Under the pieces are notes generated by a model. It did not search any database and was not told the origin of the DNA. It saw nothing but the letters and a program-made list of their open reading frames with translations. Source: Nonomuraea harbinensis (GTDB lineage Bacteria > Actinomycetota > Actinomycetes > Streptosporangiales > Streptosporangiaceae). Taken from it: 64,000 nucleotides of DNA. Shown in pieces: positions 39,301 through 47,199 of the stretch. Each line of letters starts with the position of its first letter. The stretch's first letter is position 1. The DNA lies in NCBI RefSeq assembly GCF_019396385.1, contig NZ_JAHKRN010000017.1:1-64000 (forward strand), read 5' to 3'. A program made the translations under genes and the position numbers.

Positions 39301-40670
39301 GGGAACGACCGTACGTCCGAGGTCCCCCGGTCCTCATTGGTCGCGGTGGCCAGTCTTTTCCGCTCGGGATTGGTGGGAGGCAGGGAGTCCTGCAGCGCGA
39401 TCGCGACCAGCAGCTCGACGAGGTCGTTGATGTGGCGCAGGCTCCGGCCGGTGCGCTCCTGGATGCGGCGCAGCCGGTACTGAGCGGTGTTGGGGTGGAT
39501 CTGCAGCCGCTCGGCGGCGGTGCGCAGGTTGAGGTCGGCGGCGGCGAACGCGCGGATGGTGGCGGTGAGCACGCCGCCCCTGGCCCGGTCCTCGTCCAGC
39601 AGCGAGGTGATGCGCGGGTCGACGAGGTTGCGTGCGGTGTCGTCGGCGCCCAGGGCGAGGTACTGGAAGGGGGTGATGCGCGGCAGCGCGGCCACCCCGC
39701 CGTCCTCGGGCAGGAAGTCGATCACCGCCCGAGCCTCCTGGTAGGCCTGCGGGATCCGGGCGATGCCCCCGCCGGCCGTGCTGATGCCCATCGCCAGCAC
39801 GATACCTTCGGCCAGCAGCGACTCGCGGAGCGCCTGCAGCCGGTCGCACAGCTCCTCCGGGTCGCCGTTCTGGCCGAGCACCGGGACGGCCACGATCTCC
39901 GACTGGCGCACCACCGACAGGGTCCGCCCGCCGGTCCCGGTGTTCAGCCTCGCGAGCGCCGCGCACGCGGCGTGCCGGGCGTCGGCGCCCCGGTCCGGCC
40001 CGCGCGGCACCGCGGTGCGCGGGCCGAGCACCACCGCGACCACCACGAGCAGCGGCGTGCGGGTGTCCTCGCACAGCCCGTGCGCCTGCGCGGCGGCGAG
40101 CTGCGGCCCGCGCGTCGGCACCGCGCCGGCCAGCAGCGTCTCCAGCAGGTCCCGGGTCTCGCGGACGGCCTCCGCGGCCGCGTACTGCTGGAACTCCATG
40201 TACGCGTGGGCGGCGTGCGTGCTGGCGAAGTCGCAGTACCGCATGAGCGGGGCCGCCAGCGACAGCGCGGCCTCGCGCCCGGCGGCGGTGTGACCCGCCC
40301 TGGCCAGCACCGACTCCCAGAACACCTGCTGGCCGACCCTGAAGGCGTTGATGTAGTCGGCCAGCGCGATCCCGGCCCTGGCCCGGCGCATCGCGGCCTG
40401 GCGGACGTAGGCGATGTCGTCCGGCTTCACCGTCCTGTCCTCGAACAGCACGGCGAGCTTGCCCCGGTAATGGCGCACCACCTGGTCGCGCACGTCGGCC
40501 AGGAACTCCTCGCTCTGGGCCGCGTAGGCCGGGATCTCGGCGCGCATCGTGACCACGGCCGCCCCGGCGAGCTTTTCGACGTCGGAGAGTAGTTCGGAGA
40601 GGATCCGCGCGCGCTGCGCCCGGACCGGCTCCGCACCAGTGAACGTTTCCATACCGGAACCACTGGACAT
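39297..40670 (-). CDS. PucR/CdaR-type helix-turn-helix regulator
   Basis: About 457 residues: an N-terminal helical domain (VEKLAGAAVVTMRAEIPAYA, and RRARAGIALADYINAFRVGQQVFW, the RsbR/GGDEF-like PucR sensor), a central GGDEF-like region (GILVVVAVV-type strands), and the C-terminal HTH_30 domain. That domain reads LRTAAERLQIHPNTAQYRLRRIQERTGRSLR, the PucR DNA-binding signature. ATG 40670 and 40652 are both possible. It precedes the acyl-CoA ligase with ATGA overlap and is divergent from the HAAT transporter operon, so it probably activates both. In the divergent gap TTGGG (40766-40770) and CCCAA (40779-40783) form an inverted repeat. Confidence 0.88.
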   Translation of the reverse strand: MSSGSGMETFTGAEPVRAQRARILSELLSDVEKLAGAAVVTMRAEIPAYAAQSEEFLADVRDQVVRHYRGKLAVLFEDRTVKPDDIAYVRQAAMRRARAGIALADYINAFRVGQQVFWESVLARAGHTAAGREAALSLAAPLMRYCDFASTHAAHAYMEFQQYAAAEAVRETRDLLETLLAGAVPTRGPQLAAAQAHGLCEDTRTPLLVVVAVVLGPRTAVPRGPDRGADARHAACAALARLNTGTGGRTLSVVRQSEIVAVPVLGQNGDPEELCDRLQALRESLLAEGIVLAMGISTAGGGIARIPQAYQEARAVIDFLPEDGGVAALPRITPFQYLALGADDTARNLVDPRITSLLDEDRARGGVLTATIRAFAAADLNLRTAAERLQIHPNTAQYRLRRIQERTGRSLRHINDLVELLVAIALQDSLPPTNPERKRLATATNEDRGTSDVRSFP

Positions 40671-40861
40671 GTCCGGGATGATCCCCGGTGGTTGCGGGGA
40701 GGTCAACGGCTCGTAACCGCTCCGAGACAGTCGCTGTGTCCTGTGGACAACCTTCGGTGCACATGTTGGGTCGCCGTGCCCAATGCGGCCGGAGACGGGC
40801 CGAACCTACGCTGACCCCAACTTCAGAACATTCTTCCGCTCGCTGTGCCCCAGGAGGCCGG

Positions 40862-41620
40862 ATGCTGGAAGTACACGATCTTACCGTCCGGTTCGGCGGC
40901 ATCACGGCGCTCGACGGCGTCGGGTTCTCCGTGGGGAACGGCGAGATGGTGGGCCTGATCGGACCCAACGGCGCCGGCAAGACCACCCTGTTCAACTGCC
41001 TGACCCGGCGCTACCAGGCCGACGCGGGGCAGGTGCGCTACGAGGGCGAGGACCTGCTCGCGGTGCCGCCGCACGCCATCGCGGCGCTCGGCATCGCCCG
41101 CACCTTCCAGAACCTCGGCCTGTTCCCGCGCATCTCCGTACGGGACAACGTGCTGGTCGGCGCGCACCACCGGGGCAGGGCCGGGTTCCTCACCGCGGCG
41201 CTGCGGCTGCCGGGCGTGCGCGGCGAGGAGCGGCGGCTGCGGGCCCAGGCCGACGCCGTGCTGGAACGGCTGGGCCTGTCGGCCGTCGCCGACCACCCGG
41301 CCGCCGGGCTGCCCTTCGGCACGCTCAAACGGGTGGAGCTGGCCAGGGCGCTGGCCGCGGAGCCGCGGCTGCTGCTGCTGGACGAGCCGGTCAACGGGCT
41401 CAGCTCGGCCGAGGTCGAGGAGTTCGCCGGCACCCTGCGCGCCATCCGCGACGACCTGGACCTGACCGTGGTGGTGGTCGAGCACCACATGGGCTTCGTC
41501 ATGAGCACCTGCGACCGGATCGTCTGCCTGGACTTCGGCAAGAAGATCGCCGAAGGCCCCCCGGCCGAGGTCCAGCGCGACCCCGGCGTCATCGAGGCCT
41601 ACCTGGGGACGGCGGTATGA
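40862..41620 (+). CDS. Branched-chain amino acid-type ABC transporter ATP-binding protein (LivG-like)
   Basis: 252 residues. Walker A GPNGAGKT, Q-loop RTFQNLGLFPRISV, a degenerate signature (GLPFGTLKRVELARALA in place of LSGG-x-Q), Walker B LLLLDEPVNGLSS and H-loop VEHHMGFVM are seen. The BCA_ABC_TP_C tail (VIEAYLG) is present. AGGAGG (40852-40857) precedes the ATG at 40862; the frame upstream has no such site. It is first of the complete operon LivG-F-H-M-K. Starting with ATPases and ending with the binding protein is an order common in actinobacteria. Confidence 0.92.
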   Translation: MLEVHDLTVRFGGITALDGVGFSVGNGEMVGLIGPNGAGKTTLFNCLTRRYQADAGQVRYEGEDLLAVPPHAIAALGIARTFQNLGLFPRISVRDNVLVGAHHRGRAGFLTAALRLPGVRGEERRLRAQADAVLERLGLSAVADHPAAGLPFGTLKRVELARALAAEPRLLLLDEPVNGLSSAEVEEFAGTLRAIRDDLDLTVVVVEHHMGFVMSTCDRIVCLDFGKKIAEGPPAEVQRDPGVIEAYLGTAV

Positions 41621-42327
41621 GCGAGCTGGTGGTCTCCGGGCTGAACGCCGGATACGGCGGCGCCCAGGTGCTGCACGACGTCAGCCTCACCGTGGGGGAG
41701 GGCGAGATCTGCGCGATACTCGGCCCCAACGGGGCGGGCAAGACGACCCTGCTCCGGGCGCTGTCCGGCATGGTCAAGGGGCGCGGCGGCGTCCGGCTCG
41801 GCGACGCCGAGCTGCTCGGCCGCTCGCCCGACGCGCTGGCCAGAATGGGCGTCGCGCACGTGCCGGAGGGCCGGGGCACGTTCATGCCGCTCACCGTCGA
41901 GGAGAACCTGCGCCTGGGCGCCTACACCCGGCGCGACCGCCTGGAAGAGGACCTCGACCGCATCTACGGCTACTTCCCCGCGCTGAAGCCCCGGCTCAAG
42001 CAGGCGGCGGGCAGCCTGAGCGGCGGCGAGCAGCAGATGCTCGCCCTCGGCCGGGCGCTCATGCTGCGCCCCCGGCTGCTCCTGCTGGACGAGCCGTCGC
42101 TCGGCCTCGCCCCGCTGATCACCCGGGAGCTGTTCCGCATCGTGCGGACCATCAACGAACAGGAGCGCACCACCGTGGTCGTCGTCGAGCAGAACGCCCA
42201 TCTCGCCCTGGGCATCGCCCAGCAGGCGCACGTCCTGGAAACCGGGCGGATCGTGCTCTCGGGCACGGCGGCGCAGATCCAGGAGGACGAGCAGGTCGCC
42301 CAGTCCTACCTCGGCTACCGGGTCTGA
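41617..42327 (+). CDS. Branched-chain amino acid-type ABC transporter ATP-binding protein (LivF-like)
   Basis: 236 residues. Walker A GPNGAGKT, VPEGRGTFMPLTVEENLRLGAY (LivF-type), signature LSGGEQQMLALGRALM, Walker B LLLLDEPSLGLAP and H-loop VVEQNAHLAL are intact. The ATG at 41617 overlaps the livG-like stop (ATGA). It is the second ATPase of the importer, and its consensus signature complements the degenerate one in the partner. Confidence 0.93.
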   Translation: MSELVVSGLNAGYGGAQVLHDVSLTVGEGEICAILGPNGAGKTTLLRALSGMVKGRGGVRLGDAELLGRSPDALARMGVAHVPEGRGTFMPLTVEENLRLGAYTRRDRLEEDLDRIYGYFPALKPRLKQAAGSLSGGEQQMLALGRALMLRPRLLLLDEPSLGLAPLITRELFRIVRTINEQERTTVVVVEQNAHLALGIAQQAHVLETGRIVLSGTAAQIQEDEQVAQSYLGYRV

Positions 42328-42329
42328 CC

Positions 42330-43211
42330 ATGACCGGATTCCTGCAACAGGTCATCCAAGGGCTGAGCACCGGCGCCATCTACGCCAGCCTGGCCCTCGC
42401 GCTCGTGCTGATCTACCAGTTCACCGGGATCGTCAACTTCGCCCAGGGCGAGCTGGCCATGTTCTCCACCTACATCGCCTGGCAGTTCACCGCGGCGGGC
42501 ATGCCGTTCTGGCTGGCGCTGGTGCTCACGCTGGTCGTGTCGTTCGCCGGCGGCATGCTCATCGAACGGGTGATCATCCGGCCGGTCGAGGGGGCGCCGG
42601 AACTGACCCTGGTGATCGTCACCGTCGGGCTGTTCATCTTCGTCAACGCCGCCGCCGGATGGATCTGGTCGTTCCTCATCAAGGACTTCCCGAACCCGTT
42701 CCCCGGCGGCGCCTTCGAGGTGGGCGGGCTGACCGTCGGCTTCCAGACGCTGGGCGTCTTCGCGGTCGTCGGGATCGTCATGGGCCTGCTCTACCTGCTG
42801 TTCCAGCACACCAAGATCGGGCTCGGGATGCGCGCGGTGGCGACCAACCCGGTCTCCGCCCGGCTGGTCGGCATCCGCGTCGGCGTGACGCTGGCGCTCG
42901 GCTGGGGGCTGGCCGCCACCGTCGGCGCGGTGTCCGGCGTGCTCGTCGCGCCGCTGCTGTTCCTGGAGCCGAACATGATGGGCGGCGTCCTGATCTACGC
43001 CTTCGCCGCCGCCACGCTCGGCGGCTTCGACAGCCCGGCGGGGGCGGTCGCCGGCGGGCTGATCGTCGGCGTGGCCGAGACCCTGGCCGGCGCCTACGTC
43101 GGGGCCATCGGGCCCGACCTCAAGGTCGGCGTGCCGCTGGTCATCATCCTGGGCGTGCTGCTGCTGCGGCCCCAGGGCCTGTTCGGGCGAGCGGTGGTGG
43201 AGCGGGCATGA
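42330..43211 (+). CDS. Branched-chain amino acid-type ABC transporter permease (LivH-like)
   Basis: A 293-residue membrane protein with about eight helices. QQVIQGLSTGAIYASLALALVLIYQFTGIVNFAQGELAM is the LivH opening, and LGMRAVATNPVSARLVGIRVG the cytoplasmic coupling loop. It is separated by 2 bp from the ATPase gene and overlaps the next permease by 4 bp. It forms half of the translocation pore of a hydrophobic amino-acid or amide/urea/aromatic-acid importer. Confidence 0.93.
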   Translation: MTGFLQQVIQGLSTGAIYASLALALVLIYQFTGIVNFAQGELAMFSTYIAWQFTAAGMPFWLALVLTLVVSFAGGMLIERVIIRPVEGAPELTLVIVTVGLFIFVNAAAGWIWSFLIKDFPNPFPGGAFEVGGLTVGFQTLGVFAVVGIVMGLLYLLFQHTKIGLGMRAVATNPVSARLVGIRVGVTLALGWGLAATVGAVSGVLVAPLLFLEPNMMGGVLIYAFAAATLGGFDSPAGAVAGGLIVGVAETLAGAYVGAIGPDLKVGVPLVIILGVLLLRPQGLFGRAVVERA

Positions 43212-44233
43212 GCGAGTCGACACAGGTCACCAGCAGGGCCGGCGCGCCTCCACGGGGGCAGGCGCAGGCGCCGGGCCGAAGGGTCCGCCGGCAGTGGATC
43301 GTGGCCGGCGTGCTGCTGGCCGCCGCGATCTACGCGCCGTTCCAGCTCGTGCCGTTCCACGTCTTCCAGCTCACCATGGTGCTGGTCTACGCGGTGGCGC
43401 TGCTCGGGCTGAACGTCCTGGTCGGGCACGCCGGGCAGATCTCGCTCGGGCACGGCGCGTTCTTCGCAGCCGGGGCGTACGCGGCAGCGATCATGATGTT
43501 CCACTGGGAGCTGCCGTACCTGGCGACGCTGCCCGTGGCCGCCGCCGTGGCGTTCCTGCTGGGGCTGGTGCTGGGCGTGCCCGCGATGCGGCTGCGCGGC
43601 CTCTACCTGGCGCTCGTCACACTGGCCATCGCGATCTTCCTGGTGCCGCTGCTCAAGCGGTTCGAGGAGGTCACCGGCGGGTCCATGGGGCTGTCGCTGG
43701 CCAAGCCGGCGCCGCCCGCGTGGAGCGGCCTGGCCGAGGACCAGTGGCTGTACTTCCTCGCCCTGGCCGTCGCCGTGGCGGCGTTCCTGCTGGCCGCCGG
43801 GCTGCTCCGGTCTCGGGTGGGGCGGGCGCTGCACGCCGTGCGCGACAACGAGATCGCGGCCGAGGTCATGGGGGTGCGGCTCTCGTACTACAAGACGCTC
43901 GCCTTCGCCTGGAGCGCGATGTTCGCCGGGGTGGCGGGCTGCGTCTACACGTGGGTGATCGGGTTCGTCTCGCCGGACTCGTTCCCCGTCACGCTGTCGA
44001 TCACGCTGCTGGCGGGCATCGTCGTCGGCGGTCTCGGGTCGCTGTCGGGCCCGGTGCTCGGCGCGCTGTTCGTGATGTTCGTGCCCAGCCTCTCGCAGGA
44101 CATCAACGAGGCCGCGCCCGGCGTGATCTTCGGCCTGCTGATCATCGCGGTGATGTACGTGGCCCCGACCGGCCTGGCCGGCCTGGCGGGGCGCGCGGCC
44201 AACTCTCTCAAGAAGACCCTCCGGAAGGGGTAA
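43208..44233 (+). CDS. Branched-chain amino acid-type ABC transporter permease (LivM-like)
   Basis: A 341-residue permease with about ten helices. LLGLNVLVGHAGQISLGHGAFFAAGAYAAA is the LivM signature region, and ALHAVRDNEIAAEVMGVRLSYYKTLAFAWSAMFAG the coupling loop. A charged N-terminal 30 residues precedes the first helix. The ATG at 43208 overlaps the LivH-like stop by 4 bp, and the binding-protein gene follows 6 bp after its own stop. Confidence 0.93.
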   Translation: MSESTQVTSRAGAPPRGQAQAPGRRVRRQWIVAGVLLAAAIYAPFQLVPFHVFQLTMVLVYAVALLGLNVLVGHAGQISLGHGAFFAAGAYAAAIMMFHWELPYLATLPVAAAVAFLLGLVLGVPAMRLRGLYLALVTLAIAIFLVPLLKRFEEVTGGSMGLSLAKPAPPAWSGLAEDQWLYFLALAVAVAAFLLAAGLLRSRVGRALHAVRDNEIAAEVMGVRLSYYKTLAFAWSAMFAGVAGCVYTWVIGFVSPDSFPVTLSITLLAGIVVGGLGSLSGPVLGALFVMFVPSLSQDINEAAPGVIFGLLIIAVMYVAPTGLAGLAGRAANSLKKTLRKG

Positions 44234-44239
44234 CACGAC

Positions 44240-45526
44240 ATGCGTTTTACTGCGATCGGCCGTACGGCGGTGACGGCCACCCTGGTGATCGCCGCGGCGG
44301 CCTGCGGGGGTCGAGGGGAGACCGGAGAAGGGCAGGCGACGACCAGCGCCGCCCAGGGACAGTGCCAGGGGCAGCAGACCACCGGCATCACGGACACCAC
44401 GCTCAAGCTCGGCGGCATCTACCCGCTGTCGGGGCCGGCGTCCGCCTACGGTGACATCCCCAAGGGCATCAAGGCGTACTTCGACTACGTGAACGCGGAG
44501 AAGGGCGGCATCGACGGGCGCAAGGTCGAGCTGGTCGTCCGCGACGACGGCTACCAGCCGCCGAAGGCCGTCGAGGAGGCGCGCAGGCTGGTCGAGCAGG
44601 AGCAGGTGTTCGCCCTCTTCCAGACGCTGGGCACCCCCTCCACGACCGCCACCTGGGACTACACCAACCAGCGCAAGGTGCCGCAGGTCTTCGTCGCCAC
44701 CGGCGCCTCCCAGTGGGGCACCGACACCGAGCACCCGTGGACCATCGGCTGGCAGCCGAACTACGTCTCCGAGGCCCGGGTCTACGCCCAGTACCTCAAG
44801 ACCGAGAAGCCCGGCGCCAAGGTCGCCGTCCTCTACCAGAACGACGACTTCGGCGAGGACCTGTTCGGCGGCTTCAAGCGGGCCATCGAGGGCACGGACG
44901 TCACCGTCGTGGCGGAGCAGAGCTACGAGGTCACCGACCCCAGCATCGAGCCGCAGATGCGCAACCTGGCCGAGTCGGGCGCCGACGTGTTCCTGAACGT
45001 CACCACCCCGAAGTTCGGCTCGCAGGCGCTGGCCGCCGACGCCAAGAACACCAAGTGGAACCCGCTGCACATCGTCAACAACGTCGCCGCCTCCGTCACG
45101 GTGCTCAAGCCGGTCGGCTTCGAGAACGTGCAGGGCGTCGTGTCGTCCTCGTACTACAAGGACCCGAACGACCCGCAGTGGGCGGACGACGCGGAGATGA
45201 AGCTCTACAAGGAGAAGATGGCGCAGTACGCGCCCGGCGCCGACCCCAACATCCCGTACCACACCTTCGGCTGGGCCGTCGCGAGCAGCTTCCACAAGGC
45301 GTTGGAGGCCGCGCCCTGCAAGACCCGCGAGGGCCTGATGGAGTCGGTGCGCAACCTGAACAACGTCCAGGTCGACATGCTGCTGCCCGGCGTGACCATG
45401 CAGACCTCGGCCGACGACGCCTTCCCGATCGAGTCGATGCAGCTCATGGAGTTCAAGGGTGAGCGCTGGGAGGTGTTCGGCGAGGTGATCGACACCCGTA
45501 AGGAGTTCGGTCCGCTCAGCAACTGA
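44240..45526 (+). CDS. Branched-chain amino acid-type ABC transporter substrate-binding lipoprotein
   Basis: A 428-residue periplasmic-binding-protein type I. The signal TAVTATLVIAAAACGGRGE has the lipobox AAAC. GITDTTLKLGGIYPLSGPASAYGDIPKGIKAYFDYVN opens the mature domain, with QPPKAVEEARRLVEQEQVFALFQTLG following. The subgroup resembles binding proteins for aromatic or amide compounds as much as leucine-type ones. With the divergent PucR/acyl-CoA ligase operon it suggests import of a carboxylic acid that is then CoA-activated. A strong terminator follows. Confidence 0.92.
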   Translation: MRFTAIGRTAVTATLVIAAAACGGRGETGEGQATTSAAQGQCQGQQTTGITDTTLKLGGIYPLSGPASAYGDIPKGIKAYFDYVNAEKGGIDGRKVELVVRDDGYQPPKAVEEARRLVEQEQVFALFQTLGTPSTTATWDYTNQRKVPQVFVATGASQWGTDTEHPWTIGWQPNYVSEARVYAQYLKTEKPGAKVAVLYQNDDFGEDLFGGFKRAIEGTDVTVVAEQSYEVTDPSIEPQMRNLAESGADVFLNVTTPKFGSQALAADAKNTKWNPLHIVNNVAASVTVLKPVGFENVQGVVSSSYYKDPNDPQWADDAEMKLYKEKMAQYAPGADPNIPYHTFGWAVASSFHKALEAAPCKTREGLMESVRNLNNVQVDMLLPGVTMQTSADDAFPIESMQLMEFKGERWEVFGEVIDTRKEFGPLSN

Positions 45527-45536
45527 CGCCGGTCAG

Positions 45537-45566
45537 GGGCCGTCCGCCTTCGGAGGCGGACGGCCC
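45537..45566 (+). terminator. Terminator of the HAAT transporter operon
   Basis: GGGCCGTCCGCC (45537-45548) and GGCGGACGGCCC (45555-45566) form a perfect 12-bp stem closed by the loop TTCGGA, 11 nt after the binding-protein stop. It also faces the convergent epimerase gene and may act both ways. Confidence 0.85.
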
Positions 45567-45595
45567 TTCGGCGTCCGGCGGTCAGAGGCGAGGCG

Positions 45596-46492
45596 TCACG
45601 GGCGCGCCTTCTCCGGCAGCGGCCGCCCGTCCTCGCCGAGGTAGTCGCGCCAGGAGCGCGACGGCCGCCAGCCGAGCAGGCGGACGGCCTTCTCGCAGGA
45701 GATGCCGGACGCGTCGGGCCTCGACAGCGGCCTGATCGGGATCGCCTCGCCGTAGACCCTGGTGATCAGGTCGGCAAGCCCCCGGTTGGCCGCGTTGTCG
45801 GGCGAGGCGATGCAGAACACCTCGTGACCGGGCAGCCCGGACTCGACGGCCAGCACGATCGCGTCGGCCAGGTCGTACACGTCGATGTAGCTCCACAGCC
45901 CCGCGCTCGGCTGGTAGGGGTCGCGGAGCTGCGGCCCCAGGTTGCGGGCGTAGTTGCCCTCGTGCTGCACCCAGCTCGGCCGCAGCGACACGCACGGGAT
46001 GCCGGTGCGGCGCACCGCGGCGTCCATGAGCTGCTCGCCGAAGTGTTTCGAGAGCGCGTACGGATCCTGCGGCGCGACCGGGTGGTCCTCGTCGATCGGC
46101 GCGTACGACGGCAGGAACGGCCGGTCGGCGAAGAAGAAGCCCGGCACGGTCTCGCTGGAGATGTTGACGAACCGCGTCACGCCGAGCGCCACCGCGGCCT
46201 CGATCATGTTGAACGTGGCCATCAGGTTGTTCTGGAACACCACGTGCGGCGGGTTGTGGGTGGGGTCGGGGATCGCGGCGGCGTGCACCACCGCCTCCGC
46301 CCCGCGCACCACCGCGAACGCCTGGCCGGCGTCGGTCAGGTCGGCCTGCCGGTAGCCGGGCTCGGCCGGGTCGGGCCGCTCCCAGACCGGGCGGGTGACG
46401 TCGACCGCCGTCACCTCGTGGCCCGCGCCCATCAGCGCCCGCACGGCCGCGCGGCCGACCTTGCCGTGCGCTCCCGTCACGACGACCCGCAT
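45596..46492 (-). CDS. NAD(P)-dependent epimerase/dehydratase (extended SDR)
   Basis: 298 residues. RVVVTGAHGKVGRAAVRALMGAGHEVTAVDV is the extended-SDR Rossmann motif (TGxxGxxG as TGAHGKVG). AAIPDPTHNPPHVVFQNNLMATFNMIEAA follows, FVNISSET has the active-site Ser region, and YALSKHFGEQL holds the catalytic Tyr-x-x-x-Lys. Such proteins epimerise or reduce sugars and related molecules; the substrate is unknown. GGAAGAGGG precedes the ATG. It lies 22 bp downstream of the ArsR-like regulator gene on the same strand, so the regulator and SDR probably form one operon. Confidence 0.9.
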   Translation of the reverse strand: MRVVVTGAHGKVGRAAVRALMGAGHEVTAVDVTRPVWERPDPAEPGYRQADLTDAGQAFAVVRGAEAVVHAAAIPDPTHNPPHVVFQNNLMATFNMIEAAVALGVTRFVNISSETVPGFFFADRPFLPSYAPIDEDHPVAPQDPYALSKHFGEQLMDAAVRRTGIPCVSLRPSWVQHEGNYARNLGPQLRDPYQPSAGLWSYIDVYDLADAIVLAVESGLPGHEVFCIASPDNAANRGLADLITRVYGEAIPIRPLSRPDASGISCEKAVRLLGWRPSRSWRDYLGEDGRPLPEKARP

Positions 46493-46514
46493 CGCACCCT
46501 CTTCCCGTGATGGC

Positions 46515-47078
46515 TCACCCGCCGGACTCCGGATAGGCGAAGAAGCGGGTCTGGACGCGCCGCGCCCCGGGGCCCGCCTCCTCGGCCGTCTTGTCGTACT
46601 TGCCGAGGAGCGCGATGTATTCCTCGAAGAACTCCGCCAGCTCCTCCAGCGTCACCCGGATCGTGCCCCGCGAGTAGGGGAAGGCGTCGCCCCAGCCGCC
46701 GGGATCGACCGCCGCCTGCGCGCGGCGGAACGCCTGCATGTCGTCGGTGATCGCGCGGGCGTTCATCTCGTCGATGATCGCCCTGGTCTCCTCGTCCTGC
46801 TCGCTGCGGAGCGGGAAGCGCAGGTCGGCGGGGACGAAGCGCCACCAGCGCTCGCGGCCGTGCGCCTTCTCCGGCAGCTCCTCGACGAAGCCGTGCTTGG
46901 CCAGCTCGCGCAGGTGGTAGCTGGTGGCGCCGGTGTTGAGGTCGAGCTCGCGGGCCAGCTCGGCGGAGGTGGCGGGGCCGTGGGCGCTGAGGTGGTTGAG
47001 GATGCGCTGGCGGCGGGGGTGGGCGAGCGCGCGCAGCGCCTCAAGGTCGTCGAGCTTGCGCGTGCCGTGCTCAGCCAT
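46515..47078 (-). CDS. ArsR-like winged-helix regulator
   Basis: 187 residues. DDLEALRALAHPRRQRILNHLSAHGPATSAELARELDLNTGATSYHLRELAKHGFVEEL is an HTH_20/ArsR-type winged helix (about 8-66). The C-terminal half is helical, with FRRAQAAVDPGGWGDAFPYS and LEELAEFFEEYIALLGKYDK, probably for dimerisation or ligand binding; metal-binding cysteines are absent. Its promoter (TTGCAC, 16 bp, TTAGGT, 7 nt, ATG) is leaderless and shares TTGTGCA-type operator repeats with the divergent M28 peptidase gene. Autoregulation and control of the peptidase are inferred. Confidence 0.88.
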   Translation of the reverse strand: MAEHGTRKLDDLEALRALAHPRRQRILNHLSAHGPATSAELARELDLNTGATSYHLRELAKHGFVEELPEKAHGRERWWRFVPADLRFPLRSEQDEETRAIIDEMNARAITDDMQAFRRAQAAVDPGGWGDAFPYSRGTIRVTLEELAEFFEEYIALLGKYDKTAEEAGPGARRVQTRFFAYPESGG

Positions 47079-47085
47079 GGCGTCA

Positions 47086-47113
47086 ACCTAACTGTCGCGT
47101 GAGTTCTGTGCAA
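47086..47113 (-). promoter_or_regulatory. Leaderless promoter of the ArsR-like gene
   Basis: On the minus strand the -35 TTGCAC (47108-47113) and -10 TTAGGT (47086-47091) are 16 bp apart, and the -10 ends 7 nt before the ATG at 47078. The -35 hexamer is part of the TTGCACAG operator-like repeat. Confidence 0.6.
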
Positions 47114-47184
47114 CTTTGCCCGCTGCTAGCTGGGGTTCGGGGGTGAGTTGTGCACAAGCCAGCTTGCACAAGTCATTGTGCACA
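47106..47184. promoter_or_regulatory. Cluster of TTGTGCA/TGCACAA operator repeats
   Basis: Four related sites lie in the divergent gap: CTGTGCAA (47106-47113), the perfect palindrome TTGTGCACAA (47148-47157), CTTGCACAAG (47163-47172) and TTGTGCACA (47176-47184). The last two overlap the promoter of the M28 gene (TTGCAC 47164-47169, 18 bp, CATTAT 47188-47193). The first covers the -35 of the regulator gene. A winged-helix repressor covering both promoters is the simplest reading. Confidence 0.75.
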
Positions 47185-47199
47185 GTTCATTATGCATCT

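Noticed and set aside
43094..45295. A 733-codon open frame on the minus strand opposite the HAAT transporter genes
   Set aside because: It is a GC-bias shadow of the LivH/LivM/LivK-like genes, with low-complexity Gly/Arg/Val/Asp/His composition and no domain.
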